A stretch of 64,000 bases of DNA from CAXTPV01 sp965276715 (GTDB lineage: Bacteria; Pseudomonadota; Alphaproteobacteria; Acetobacterales; Acetobacteraceae): positions 3,844,001-3,908,000 of the forward strand of contig OZ255622.1 in assembly GCA_965276715.1 (NCBI GenBank), read 5' to 3'. The first letter of the stretch is position 1, and each line of letters opens with the position of its first letter. The notes under the pieces were generated by a model. It saw only the letters and a list, made by a program, of their open reading frames with translations, did no database searches and had not been told where the DNA came from. The position numbers and the translations under genes are program-made. This document shows, in pieces, positions 17,534 to 25,783 of this stretch.

Positions 17534-18481
17534 ATGCCGGCCGATCACGCGCACGATCACCACGGGCATCGCCATGGGCATGGGCATGCCCATGCCCATG
17601 TGCCGGCGCGCTTCGGCCGCGCCTTCGCCATCGGCATTTCGCTCAACCTGCTCTATGTCGGCGGCGAAACGCTGTACGGCGTGCTCGCCCACTCGTTGGC
17701 GCTGCTGGCCGACGCGGGCCACAATCTCGGCGACGTGCTCTCCCTGGCGGCGGCCTGGCTGGCGAGCCGCCTGTCGCGAACCAGGCCCAGCGCGCGCTTC
17801 ACATACGGGCTGCGCGCGTCGTCGATCCTGGCCGCACTTGCCAATGCGGTGACGCTGCTGCTGATCACGGGAGCCATCGCCGCCGGAGCGATCGGCCGGC
17901 TGATCGCGCCCGGGCCGGTCGCGGGCGGCGTCGTCATCGTGGTCGCCGCGATCGGCATCGCGGTCAACGGCGCGACCGCGCTGCTGTTCATGGGCGGCCG
18001 CACATCCGATCTAAATATCCGTGCGGCCTTCACCCACATGGCGACCGACGCGCTGGTGGCCTTCGGCGTGGTGGTGGCCGGCCTCCTCATCCTCTGGACC
18101 GGCCGCGCGTCGATCGACCCGATCGCCAGCCTGGCGATCTGCGCGATCATCGTCGCCGGCACCTGGTCGCTGCTGCGCGACAGCCTCGGCTTCGCCATGA
18201 GCGCCGTGCCGCCGGGAATCGACCGCGAGGCGGTGGAGCGTTTCCTGGCCTCTCTGCCCGGCGTGGCCGCGGTCCACGACCTGCACATCTGGGGCATGAG
18301 CACCACGGAGACGGCGCTGACCGCCCATCTGGTGCGGCCCGGCGCTTCCCCGGACGACGCGCTGCTGCACGGCACCGCCGAGATCCTCCGGCGGCAGCAC
18401 GGCATCGCCCACGCGACGATCCAGATCGAGCAGGGCGACCATGCCCATCCGTGTGCCCTGGTCTCCCCGGAGACGGTCTAG
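17534..18481 (+). CDS. Cation diffusion facilitator, zinc exporter (CzcD/ZitB type)
   Basis: A 315-residue inner-membrane divalent-cation/proton antiporter, most likely for zinc. The N-terminus is a His-rich tail (HDHHGHRHGHGHAHAH). Six hydrophobic segments follow, carrying the metal-site pairs HNLGD and HMATD in the second and fifth. The C-terminal cytoplasmic domain includes VAAVHDLHIWGMS. AAGGGGAA lies about eight bases before the ATG. A 28-bp perfect palindrome (17573-17600) sits in the His-rich codons. The stop TAG shares its bases with the stop of the convergent gene. Confidence 0.92.
   Translation: MPADHAHDHHGHRHGHGHAHAHVPARFGRAFAIGISLNLLYVGGETLYGVLAHSLALLADAGHNLGDVLSLAAAWLASRLSRTRPSARFTYGLRASSILAALANAVTLLLITGAIAAGAIGRLIAPGPVAGGVVIVVAAIGIAVNGATALLFMGGRTSDLNIRAAFTHMATDALVAFGVVVAGLLILWTGRASIDPIASLAICAIIVAGTWSLLRDSLGFAMSAVPPGIDREAVERFLASLPGVAAVHDLHIWGMSTTETALTAHLVRPGASPDDALLHGTAEILRRQHGIAHATIQIEQGDHAHPCALVSPETV
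17573..17600. repeat. 28-bp perfect palindrome inside the His-rich start of the CDF gene
   Basis: Each 14-base half (first half CATGGGCATGGGCA) is the reverse complement of the other. It codes for alternating His-Gly and His-Ala. In the mRNA it can form a stem of about 12 bp beginning 39 bases after the start codon. Confidence 0.75.
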
Positions 18482-19716
18482 CGCCCGGGCAGCAGGCCCC
18501 ACCGCTCGAGCGCCGCGATCGCGGCGGCGGCGCCGTCCTCGCCCTGCATGTCGGCCGCGAGGGATGCCGCACGCGCACTCATCCCGATCGCGGCCTCGAT
18601 CGCGGACGCGAGCGACGCGCCCGTCATGGTCTTGCGCGCAAGCGCCCCGGGTGCCACGCCAAGCCGGTGCAATCGCCACGCCCAGAAGAACTGGTCGGCC
18701 ACGAACGGCACCACCACCTGCGGCACGCCGGCGCGCGCCGCAGCCGCCGTCGTGCCGGCACCGCCGTGGTGCACGAGTGCCGCCACGTGCGGCAGCAGCC
18801 AGTCGAATGGCGCCGCGTCCACGACCAGGATCGGTTGGCCGTCGAGCCCAGCGTCGAGCGCGAGCGCGCCCCATCCACGGATCACGACCGCGCGGCGGCC
18901 CGACCGCCGCACGGCGTCGATGACGATCGCAGACAGGAGCGCGCGTTCGTCCGGTCCGACCCGCATGCTGCCGAAGCCGATCGCGAGCGGCTTGTCGCCG
19001 GTCTCGACGAAGGCACGCAGCGCGTCCGTCGGCGCCTCGCCGGACGGCGGCAGCCGCCACGGGCCGGTCACCTCGACATGCGTCCGGGGCCAGTCGGGTG
19101 GCGGCGGGAGCAGATGCGGGCTGAAATTGTAGAGCATCCGCGGGGTGCCGCGCGGGCGGGGCGGCAAGCCGAGGTCGCGGCGCAGACGCGCGACAGGAGC
19201 CGCGAAGCAGACGCGCCAGACCGTGGCGCGCACCGCCCACGCCAGCCCGGCATTGAGCGGACCCGGCAAGGGTGTTCGCGGCGGCGCCGGCACCGGCGGC
19301 GGATAGGCGCGCGTGGGCGTGAGCGGCATCACCCCGGCGCCGACCGACGGGATGCGCATCGCCTCGCCGGCCGCGGCGGCGACGGCACCCATGGCGAGCC
19401 CAGCGCCGATCAGCAGCCCGCCTCCTTCCGATGCGCGCCGTACCTGGCCGGCCCAGCATTTCGAGGCCTCGCGCATCCTCGCCCTGAGCAGCGCGATCCC
19501 CCGCCGCCCCTCGACCCTGTCATCGGCGCGCGCGATCTCGTCGGCGTAGCTTGGCGACAGGTCGGACCAGGCCAGGCCGTGGCGCTCGATCAGCCCGCGA
19601 TGGTCGTGACTGGTCGCTACCACCATCTCGTGACCGGCCGCGCGCAGCGCCACGCCGAGGGCTGCGGCCGGCAGCGCGTCGCCTTGCGTGCCGACGACGA
19701 AAAAGACCACCCGCAT
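18478..19716 (-). CDS. GT1-family (MGT/UGT-like) glycosyltransferase
   Basis: A 412-residue GT-B glycosyltransferase of the type that attaches sugars to lipids, sterols or small molecules. The N-terminus MRVVFFVVGTQGDALP is a typical Rossmann start, and the C-terminal donor-binding motif HHGGAGTTAAAARAGVPQVV is followed by PFVADQFFWAWRLHRLGV. The frame is open to 19755, but ATG 19716 has GCGAGGG just upstream and starts the conserved fold. The acceptor cannot be told from the sequence. It is convergent with the CDF gene and divergent from the flavin reductase gene. Confidence 0.85.
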   Translation of the reverse strand: MRVVFFVVGTQGDALPAAALGVALRAAGHEMVVATSHDHRGLIERHGLAWSDLSPSYADEIARADDRVEGRRGIALLRARMREASKCWAGQVRRASEGGGLLIGAGLAMGAVAAAAGEAMRIPSVGAGVMPLTPTRAYPPPVPAPPRTPLPGPLNAGLAWAVRATVWRVCFAAPVARLRRDLGLPPRPRGTPRMLYNFSPHLLPPPPDWPRTHVEVTGPWRLPPSGEAPTDALRAFVETGDKPLAIGFGSMRVGPDERALLSAIVIDAVRRSGRRAVVIRGWGALALDAGLDGQPILVVDAAPFDWLLPHVAALVHHGGAGTTAAAARAGVPQVVVPFVADQFFWAWRLHRLGVAPGALARKTMTGASLASAIEAAIGMSARAASLAADMQGEDGAAAAIAALERWGLLPGR

Positions 19717-19772
19717 CCCTCGCTTCTCCCCCGGTTGCGGGAGAGACTGCCCCATCGAGGAGAGGACATCGA

Positions 19773-20396
19773 ATGGCCGGCCCGGATGCGCATTTCTACC
19801 AGCCCTTGCAGGGCCACCGCCTCGCGCATGATCCGTTCAACAGCATCGTGGCGCCGCGCCCGATCGGCTGGGTGTCCTCGCTCGACCGTGAGGGACGCCG
19901 CAACCTGGCGCCCTACAGCTTCTTCAACGCGTTGAACTACCATCCGCCGATCATCGGCTTCTCGAGCAACGGCTGGAAGGACAGTGTCGCCAATCTCGAG
20001 GCGACGGGCGAGTTCTGTTGGAACCTCGCCACCAGGCCGCTCGCGGAGGCGATGAACGCGACTTCGGCCGGTGTCGCGCACGAGGTCGACGAGTTCGCGC
20101 TCGCGGGCCTCACCGCCATCCCCGGACGGATCGTCACCGCCCCGCGTGTCGCGGAAAGTCCGGTCAATTTCGAATGCCGTGTCACCCAAACGCTGCGCCT
20201 TCGGACCGCCGAGGGACACGAGGTCGACACCTGGCTCACCCTGGGCGAGGTCGTGGCGGTGCATATCGATCCGGCCCTGATCGAGAACGGCATCTACGTC
20301 ACGGCGCGCGCGCGCCCGATCGTGCGCGGCGGCGGCCCAGGTGATTACGCCGAGATAACCGAAGCCGCGATGTTCTTCATGGGGCGTCCGTCCTGA
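19773..20396 (+). CDS. Flavin reductase-like FMN-binding protein
   Basis: A 207-residue flavin reductase/split-barrel protein of the DIM6/NTAB type: FNSIVAPRPIGWVSSLD, then NLAPYSFFNALNYHPPIIGFSS and KDSVANLEATGEFCWNLA are family hallmarks. It probably reduces or binds FMN; the substrate is unknown. ATG 19773 has GAGGAGAGGA upstream; the longer frame to 19551 is a shadow of the glycosyltransferase. The next gene begins one base after its stop, so the two are co-translated. Confidence 0.9.
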   Translation: MAGPDAHFYQPLQGHRLAHDPFNSIVAPRPIGWVSSLDREGRRNLAPYSFFNALNYHPPIIGFSSNGWKDSVANLEATGEFCWNLATRPLAEAMNATSAGVAHEVDEFALAGLTAIPGRIVTAPRVAESPVNFECRVTQTLRLRTAEGHEVDTWLTLGEVVAVHIDPALIENGIYVTARARPIVRGGGPGDYAEITEAAMFFMGRPS

Positions 20397-20397
20397 C

Positions 20398-21540
20398 ATG
20401 CGGGTCACGCCGGACGACATCCGCACGCGCTTCTCGACCGCGCTGTCGGCGATGTATCGCGCCGAGGTGCCGCTCTACGGCGAGCTGCTCCGCATCGTCG
20501 CCGGCATCAACGCGCGCGCCGACGATCCCGAGCGGGACGCGCCGCGCGTGGCACTCGAGCGCCATGGCGCGATAAGGCTCGGCCGCCCCGAGGAGCTCCG
20601 CCTGATCGGGCGCCTGTTCGCGGTGATGGGGATGATGCCGGTGGGCTTCTACGATCTGGCGCCTTCGGGTGTGCCGGTCCACGCGACCGCGTTCCGGCCG
20701 ATCGCCGAGGCGTCGCTGGCGGCCAACCCGTTTCGCATGTTCACCTCGCTGCTCCGGCTCGAGCTGATCGAGGACGAGGCGTTGCGTCGCGAGGCGGCGC
20801 GGATCCTGGCCGAACGGCGCATCATGACGCCGCGCGCGATTGCCTTGATCGAGATCGCGGAGGCCGACGGGCTCGACAGCGCGCGGGCCGACGAGCTCGT
20901 CCGCGAGGCGCTGCACACGTTCCGCTGGAACGCGGCCGCGTCCGTGAGCCGCGCCACCTACGAGCGCCTGCGCGCCGCCCATCCGCTGATCGCCGACGTC
21001 GTGTGTTTCCAGGGGCCGCACGTCAACCACCTCACGCCGCGCACGTTCGACATCGATGCCGTGCACGCGGTCATGCGCGAGACGGGAATGGATCCGAAGG
21101 ACAGCATCGAGGGTCCGCCACGCCGCGCGGTCCCGATCCTGCTGCGCCAGACCAGCTTCAAGGCGCGCGAGGAGCCGATCAGCTTCGCGGGAGTCCCGGG
21201 CACGCACACCGCCCGGTTCGGGGAGGTGGAGCAGCGAGGTTTCGCTCTGACCCCGAAAGGACGCTCGTTGTACGACCGGCTCCTGGCCGCTCGGGATCCG
21301 ACGGCCTGGTCGCATTTCCCCGACGACAGGGCGACCCTGGAGAGAGAGGATCTCCTGGTGCGCGGCCCGAACGGCAAGCTTGTCACGTACGAAGATTTCC
21401 TTCCGGTGAGCGCGGCGGGAATTTTCCAATCCAATCTCGGTCGCTCGACGTGCGGTGGCTTCACGCCAGGAAGTCGCGAGGTGCTCGAGCGCGCCCTCGG
21501 GATGAGGCTCGCCGAGCCGACGACCTTCGTTACTGGGTAA
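20398..21540 (+). CDS. HglS-like 2-oxoadipate dioxygenase/decarboxylase (DUF1338)
   Basis: A 380-residue VOC-fold metalloenzyme of the family that converts 2-oxoadipate to D-2-hydroxyglutarate in lysine breakdown. Probable metal ligands and substrate arginine are visible: H56 and R60 in ERHGAIRLG, H211 in HVNHLTPR, and E278 in GEVEQRG. Other signatures are GTHTARF and YEDFLPVSAAGIFQSN. It is shorter than the 450-480 residues I expect for this family, mostly by compact loops, but all expected ligands are kept. It follows a flavin reductase gene by one base. Its last 11 bases overlap the convergent tadG-like gene. Confidence 0.85.
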   Translation: MRVTPDDIRTRFSTALSAMYRAEVPLYGELLRIVAGINARADDPERDAPRVALERHGAIRLGRPEELRLIGRLFAVMGMMPVGFYDLAPSGVPVHATAFRPIAEASLAANPFRMFTSLLRLELIEDEALRREAARILAERRIMTPRAIALIEIAEADGLDSARADELVREALHTFRWNAAASVSRATYERLRAAHPLIADVVCFQGPHVNHLTPRTFDIDAVHAVMRETGMDPKDSIEGPPRRAVPILLRQTSFKAREEPISFAGVPGTHTARFGEVEQRGFALTPKGRSLYDRLLAARDPTAWSHFPDDRATLEREDLLVRGPNGKLVTYEDFLPVSAAGIFQSNLGRSTCGGFTPGSREVLERALGMRLAEPTTFVTG

Positions 21541-22882
21541 TGGTTGCCTGCGCTGCGGTCGAGGCGAAGAGCTGCTGCAGTTCCGCTATGATCCCTGGCC
21601 CATCCGTCGCCTCGTAGTAGAGGGACGGCGAAGAGGCGCATGCCTGTAGATTGCGCGGTATCTGGCCGACGATCGGGGCGACCAGTCCGGCGTAATTGCT
21701 CTCCAGGCCGTTGGCGGAATTGTTGTTGGCGTAGATCGGCAGATAGGTGGTGTAGATGACGCCCATCGACGCCTTGTCCTTGATCGCGTTGCAGTTTGCC
21801 GGATTGAAAGCGGTCACGCAGTGACCTGCGGGACAGCTGCCCGGAGTATCCTGTGCTCCGTCGGTGATGATGAAGACGTAGTTCAGGGGTTTGCTGGCGC
21901 TGCTTCCGTCACCTTGAGCGGGCAGGATGCTCGCAAAGTTCCCGAGCGACAGCGCGAAGTTCGAGTCTCCGATACCGGCGGAGGTGTTGTTGTCGAGATC
22001 GATCGTCGCGGCATCCGTCGTCAGCTGGGTAAAGTTCGACGACGGTGGGGAAATCGTGTTGAGCGTCGAATGCGTGACGGGATCATTGCTCATCGTGTAA
22101 ATGCCGATCTGGATATTGTTGCTTTTGCTGGCGCTCGTTTGTGCCTGCTGAATGATCGACTGGATCGCCTGGCTTGCCGAGTCGAGGCGAAGCGTGAGTT
22201 TGGGACTGACACCGTGAGCCAGATATTCATTGGTGTATTTCTGACCCGGAGCAGCCACGTGGCAGCCGAAGACGCAACCGGTCTCGCCATCGGAGCCGTT
22301 CTTGTAGCTGACCACACGGTTGAACAGGTTCTGCATGTCCGCCGCTGTCGAGGCGATCCCCATCGACTGCTGAATGTCGACGATGACGTAATAGTTGATG
22401 AAGGTGGCAAGGGAGAGATTGCTCGCCGAGCTGCCGCTGAACGGAATTGATCGAAGTCCGAGCGCTCCCAGCATCGTGGTCGTGGTCGACGCATTGTAAC
22501 TCACCGTGCTGGTGATGGTCTGGTTTGTGCGGCTGATGTTGATGTTCGGTGTTGGAACGCCGGCGAGCACGACCGTCTGCGCATTGGCTTGAAATGCCGC
22601 CGCGGCTTGCGTCCGAGCCGGTCCCTGGACCGATGGCCACGTCCCTCCTGCGAGCAACATCGATTGTACGGTCTCGATCCCGACCAGAGCCGCTGCGTCG
22701 GCGGCTCCGTCAAGTCGTGCCTTGTCGACGATGACGACACCGCAATCGATCGCCAAGCCTACCATGCCGATCATGGGAAGGGCCGCCAGCGCCGTCATCA
22801 GGGCCACGTTACCGCTGGTCGCGCGGAACGCAATCAGCCACAGGAGCGTCCGCAAGCGTTCCGGCAATGTCACCCTCAGCAT
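21530..22882 (-). CDS. tadG: TadG-like pilus assembly protein with a von Willebrand-type domain
   Basis: A 450-residue Tad-locus protein. An N-terminal basic patch and one transmembrane segment (NVALMTALAALPMIGMVGLA) form the TadE/G-like region, with DGAADAAALVG typical of this family. A vWA-like domain begins YYVIVDIQQSMG, where the usual DxSxS metal site reads DIQQS, so metal binding may be altered; a second strand is FIITDGAQD. It is probably anchored in the inner membrane with most of the chain in the periplasm. ATG 22882 overlaps the upstream TadE stop by seven bases. It is the last gene of the Tad operon. Confidence 0.85.
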   Translation of the reverse strand: MLRVTLPERLRTLLWLIAFRATSGNVALMTALAALPMIGMVGLAIDCGVVIVDKARLDGAADAAALVGIETVQSMLLAGGTWPSVQGPARTQAAAAFQANAQTVVLAGVPTPNINISRTNQTITSTVSYNASTTTTMLGALGLRSIPFSGSSASNLSLATFINYYVIVDIQQSMGIASTAADMQNLFNRVVSYKNGSDGETGCVFGCHVAAPGQKYTNEYLAHGVSPKLTLRLDSASQAIQSIIQQAQTSASKSNNIQIGIYTMSNDPVTHSTLNTISPPSSNFTQLTTDAATIDLDNNTSAGIGDSNFALSLGNFASILPAQGDGSSASKPLNYVFIITDGAQDTPGSCPAGHCVTAFNPANCNAIKDKASMGVIYTTYLPIYANNNSANGLESNYAGLVAPIVGQIPRNLQACASSPSLYYEATDGPGIIAELQQLFASTAAQATITQ

Positions 22883-23499
22883 CGCGCGCTGACCGCGGGG
22901 CCGCCCGCCTCGATGAGTTGCGTGCCTCCGGGAAGCCGCGCCGGAAGATAGGCGGAGTCCCTGAGCTGGAAGCTGCCCACCAGGTCGCTCAGGAGAGGAG
23001 GGGTGAACGTCCAAACGACATCGGAGACGACCAACGCTGTCGGTCCGACATCGCCCGCGGGGATCGCGCTGAACGAAGGTGTGCTGCCGCTGGCAACGAC
23101 CTGAGGCGCGCCGCATGGGCGAAGGATCGGCGAGCCGAGCTGGTTGCTCACGCTCCAGGCAACGGTCGGCGCGTATGTCCCCGAACTGCTGGTGAAGTTG
23201 ATCCCGGAAACCGTCACGGTGAAGCCGCCCTGCTTGGTCTGGCGGCCCCAACCGGGAAAGAAGGCGAAAGCGGCGGTGGTCGCCTGCCAACCTTGAACGT
23301 CGGTGAGCTGGTTCTGGCTTTGCGCCTGCGCCGCGCTGAGACTCGCGATCTGCGCGACCGACGTCGCTGCGAACTCCATCCGCCGCTGGGTCAGCAACCC
23401 GTCCGAAAGATCGACGACACCAACGAGGAAGACCAGCAGTGTAGGCACGACGATTGCGAACTCGATACCCGCCGCACCGGCGCGCCCCCTACCGATCAC
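22876..23499 (-). CDS. TadE-like pilus assembly protein (second copy)
   Basis: A 207-residue minor pseudopilin-like protein. GAAGIEFAIVVPTLLVFLVG is the TadE prepilin-like motif, with a glutamate five residues into the hydrophobic segment. The rest is a periplasmic domain rich in Ser, Thr and Gly that I do not recognise. It lies three bases after the first TadE-like gene and overlaps tadG, so the three are translated together. Confidence 0.82.
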   Translation of the reverse strand: MIGRGRAGAAGIEFAIVVPTLLVFLVGVVDLSDGLLTQRRMEFAATSVAQIASLSAAQAQSQNQLTDVQGWQATTAAFAFFPGWGRQTKQGGFTVTVSGINFTSSSGTYAPTVAWSVSNQLGSPILRPCGAPQVVASGSTPSFSAIPAGDVGPTALVVSDVVWTFTPPLLSDLVGSFQLRDSAYLPARLPGGTQLIEAGGPAVSARC

Positions 23500-23502
23500 G
23501 GT

Positions 23503-24039
23503 CTAGCATCCGTTCTGCTGCTGCACGTTCGCCCCACCCGGGTTCTCGTTGACGAAGGCCGCATTCGCGATGATGGCGTCGGGCATTCCGAGATTGAGGA
23601 AGTTACCGACAGCCGAATTCGCCAGGTAGATGACGTGCAAATACATCAGCTGGCCCGCGGATCCGGCACAGAACTGCAGGTTGGACGTGCTGATGCTGTC
23701 GGGTGCATCCGCAATACTGGCGGCTGTCAATTGCTGGTAATTCGTGACCGGGTGCAAGTCGACATAGAGGTTTGCGCAGGCCGGCGTGAAATTCGTGCAG
23801 AGCAACTGGGAGACGAATGTTTGTTGGTTGTATTTCTCGCCGATGAGCCCTAGCTGAACCTGACGGGCCGCGACCCCGACGGCATACTCCAGAGACTGCT
23901 GGAAGTAGAAGTGCAGCCCGAAAGTCATGACCGAGAACAGAAAGAGCAGGAACGGCGGCGTCACCAACGCCAGTTCCAGGGCCGCCACGCCGCGCCGGTC
24001 CGCGATGCAACCGACCAGCATTCGGTGGATCTGTTTCAC
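23503..24039 (-). CDS. TadE-like pilus assembly protein (first copy)
   Basis: A 178-residue pseudopilin-like protein with CIADRRGVAALELALVTPPFL, matching the TadE processing and glutamate motif before a single transmembrane helix. The periplasmic part ends with a terminal Cys. GTG 24039 was chosen because it lies after the tadD stop and gives a short basic leader; an upstream ATG at 24105 would overlap tadD, and ATG 24021 is also possible. Confidence 0.8.
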   Translation of the reverse strand: MKQIHRMLVGCIADRRGVAALELALVTPPFLLFLFSVMTFGLHFYFQQSLEYAVGVAARQVQLGLIGEKYNQQTFVSQLLCTNFTPACANLYVDLHPVTNYQQLTAASIADAPDSISTSNLQFCAGSAGQLMYLHVIYLANSAVGNFLNLGMPDAIIANAAFVNENPGGANVQQQNGC

Positions 24040-24067
24040 AGGGGATCTACCGTCGTGGCGGCGGGAT

Positions 24068-24796
24068 CTAGCGAGTCTGGAACGTACGATAGGCGTCCAG
24101 GGCAAGCGAGACTTGCTCCTTCGGCAGATCGTGGGTCAGCACGTCGCTGGCGTCCTGGCTTCGTCCGTCGAGTGCCGCTGCGACCGCGTAATCCTGTCGG
24201 ATACGCGCCGACGTGTCCGCTCCTTGGGCGAGCGGTCCGAGGATAGCCAAAGCTTTTCCGGCGTCACCGGAAATGGCCAGGGACAGCCCGAGGTCGACCT
24301 GCGCCGAGGCGAGGTTCGGCGCGATCGCGAGCGCTTGGCGATAAGCCACCTGCGCCTGCCTTGATTGCGAGAGCAGATCGTACGCCACACCCAGATCGGT
24401 CAGGATGTGCGGATCCTGAGGCGATCGGACAGCGAGGCGCCGGAAATCAGACAAGGCCTGACGGGGGTCGGATCGGAGATGGAGCCGCGCCAGGCCGAGC
24501 GCCGCTCTCTGGGCACCAGCATCACGGTCAAGCGCCTGCCGAAAGCTAGTCTCCGCGGCCTCGCTTTCCCCGAGCGCCGAATCTGCCTCGCCGATCCGGG
24601 TCAGTGCATCGACGTTGCCCGGCATGCGGGCCACCACACCCTGGGCAAGCTGCAAGGCCGAGGAGGGCGCACCACTTGCCAGCTCGATGTCCGCGACACG
24701 TAGATCTCGGTCGCTCGCGCTCAGGCTGCCAGAGGTGCCGCACCCGGCGGTCCCCAACAGTGAGACTGTTATGGCAGCGACGAACTTCCTGTTCAT
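24068..24796 (-). CDS. tadD: TadD-like TPR lipoprotein
   Basis: A 242-residue lipoprotein with signal peptide and lipobox (LLGTAGC), followed by TPR-like helices (ALTRIGEADSALGESEAAETS, LTDLGVAYDLLSQSRQAQVAYR). TadD is a pilotin-like partner thought to help place the secretin. It lies between tadC, 48 bases away, and the TadE genes. Confidence 0.85.
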   Translation of the reverse strand: MNRKFVAAITVSLLGTAGCGTSGSLSASDRDLRVADIELASGAPSSALQLAQGVVARMPGNVDALTRIGEADSALGESEAAETSFRQALDRDAGAQRAALGLARLHLRSDPRQALSDFRRLAVRSPQDPHILTDLGVAYDLLSQSRQAQVAYRQALAIAPNLASAQVDLGLSLAISGDAGKALAILGPLAQGADTSARIRQDYAVAAALDGRSQDASDVLTHDLPKEQVSLALDAYRTFQTR

Positions 24797-24844
24797 GCGT
24801 GACCCTCCCGGAACGACACCAAGAGGATGACACGCTCGACTTAA

Positions 24845-25783
24845 TCAATGCTTACTGATCACCCGCATCGCCTCCAACGCTGCCGGGCCACCGACAACGA
24901 TGAAGATGCACGGAAGGATAAAGAGAATCATCGGAAAGGTCAGCGCGACCGGCAGCTTCGCCGCGCGTCCCTCGTATTTTGTCATGTTGTCCTGTCGCAT
25001 CTCGACCGCGAGCGTGCGTAGCGCCTGGCTGAGCGGCGTGCCAAATTGAATGGTCTGGATCAGGGTCGTGGCCAGTCGACGCAGGTTTTCGAGCTTGGTG
25101 CGGTCTCCCATGTTGACCAGAACCTGCCGTCGATCGGATGTCAGCCGCATTTCGCGCGCGGTCGTTCGGAACTCTCGCGCGATCGATGGATGGGCCTGCT
25201 CGATCTCCTCGGCGACTCGATCGATCGCCAATTCGAGCCCGAGGCCGGCCTCGGAACAGATGACCATCATGTCAAGCGCGTCTGGCAGGCCGCTTTCGAC
25301 GCTTCTGAGATAACGCTTGCGCCAGCGTCCGATGACATAGTCCGGTCCCAATAGGCCGAGAACGCCGCTCAGCCCGGGCAGCATGATGTGAGTGGAGGAA
25401 CTGACCGGCCAGCGGCTGACGAACAGGAATGTCAGGGCAGGCAAGCCGAGCAGCAGAAGTACCTTGAACCCAATGAACAAGGCGAGCCTGTTTGCTCCGC
25501 CGACCGCCGCGCTGCTGAGCGTCTCCTCGAGCTCGGCCAGCGTGCCCACCGGCAGGATCCCGCTTTCGGCGAGCGTCCGGCCCAACTTGGCGATGACGCC
25601 CGTCAAGCTCGGGCCGACCTGTGCGGATCTGACTGGAAGGTCGATCGACTGCCTTATTCCGACGAGACGGTCCCGGAATGCCGATTGCCGCTCGCGTTGA
25701 CGACAATAAAGCAGGCCCGCCGCCAAGGATGACGCAAGGCAGGCGGCGCACGCGACGACCAGTGCCGGAAGCGATGCTGTCAT
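24845..25783 (-). CDS. tadC: Tad inner-membrane platform protein TadC (type II secretion F family)
   Basis: A 312-residue T2SSF-domain membrane protein that forms the pilus assembly platform with TadB. An N-terminal helix, two central helices, then the conserved cytoplasmic pattern LPDALDMMVICSEAGLGLE and FGTPLSQALRTLA, and a C-terminal hydrophobic segment are visible. Its ATG overlaps the tadB stop as ATGA. Confidence 0.92.
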   Translation of the reverse strand: MTASLPALVVACAACLASSLAAGLLYCRQRERQSAFRDRLVGIRQSIDLPVRSAQVGPSLTGVIAKLGRTLAESGILPVGTLAELEETLSSAAVGGANRLALFIGFKVLLLLGLPALTFLFVSRWPVSSSTHIMLPGLSGVLGLLGPDYVIGRWRKRYLRSVESGLPDALDMMVICSEAGLGLELAIDRVAEEIEQAHPSIAREFRTTAREMRLTSDRRQVLVNMGDRTKLENLRRLATTLIQTIQFGTPLSQALRTLAVEMRQDNMTKYEGRAAKLPVALTFPMILFILPCIFIVVGGPAALEAMRVISKH

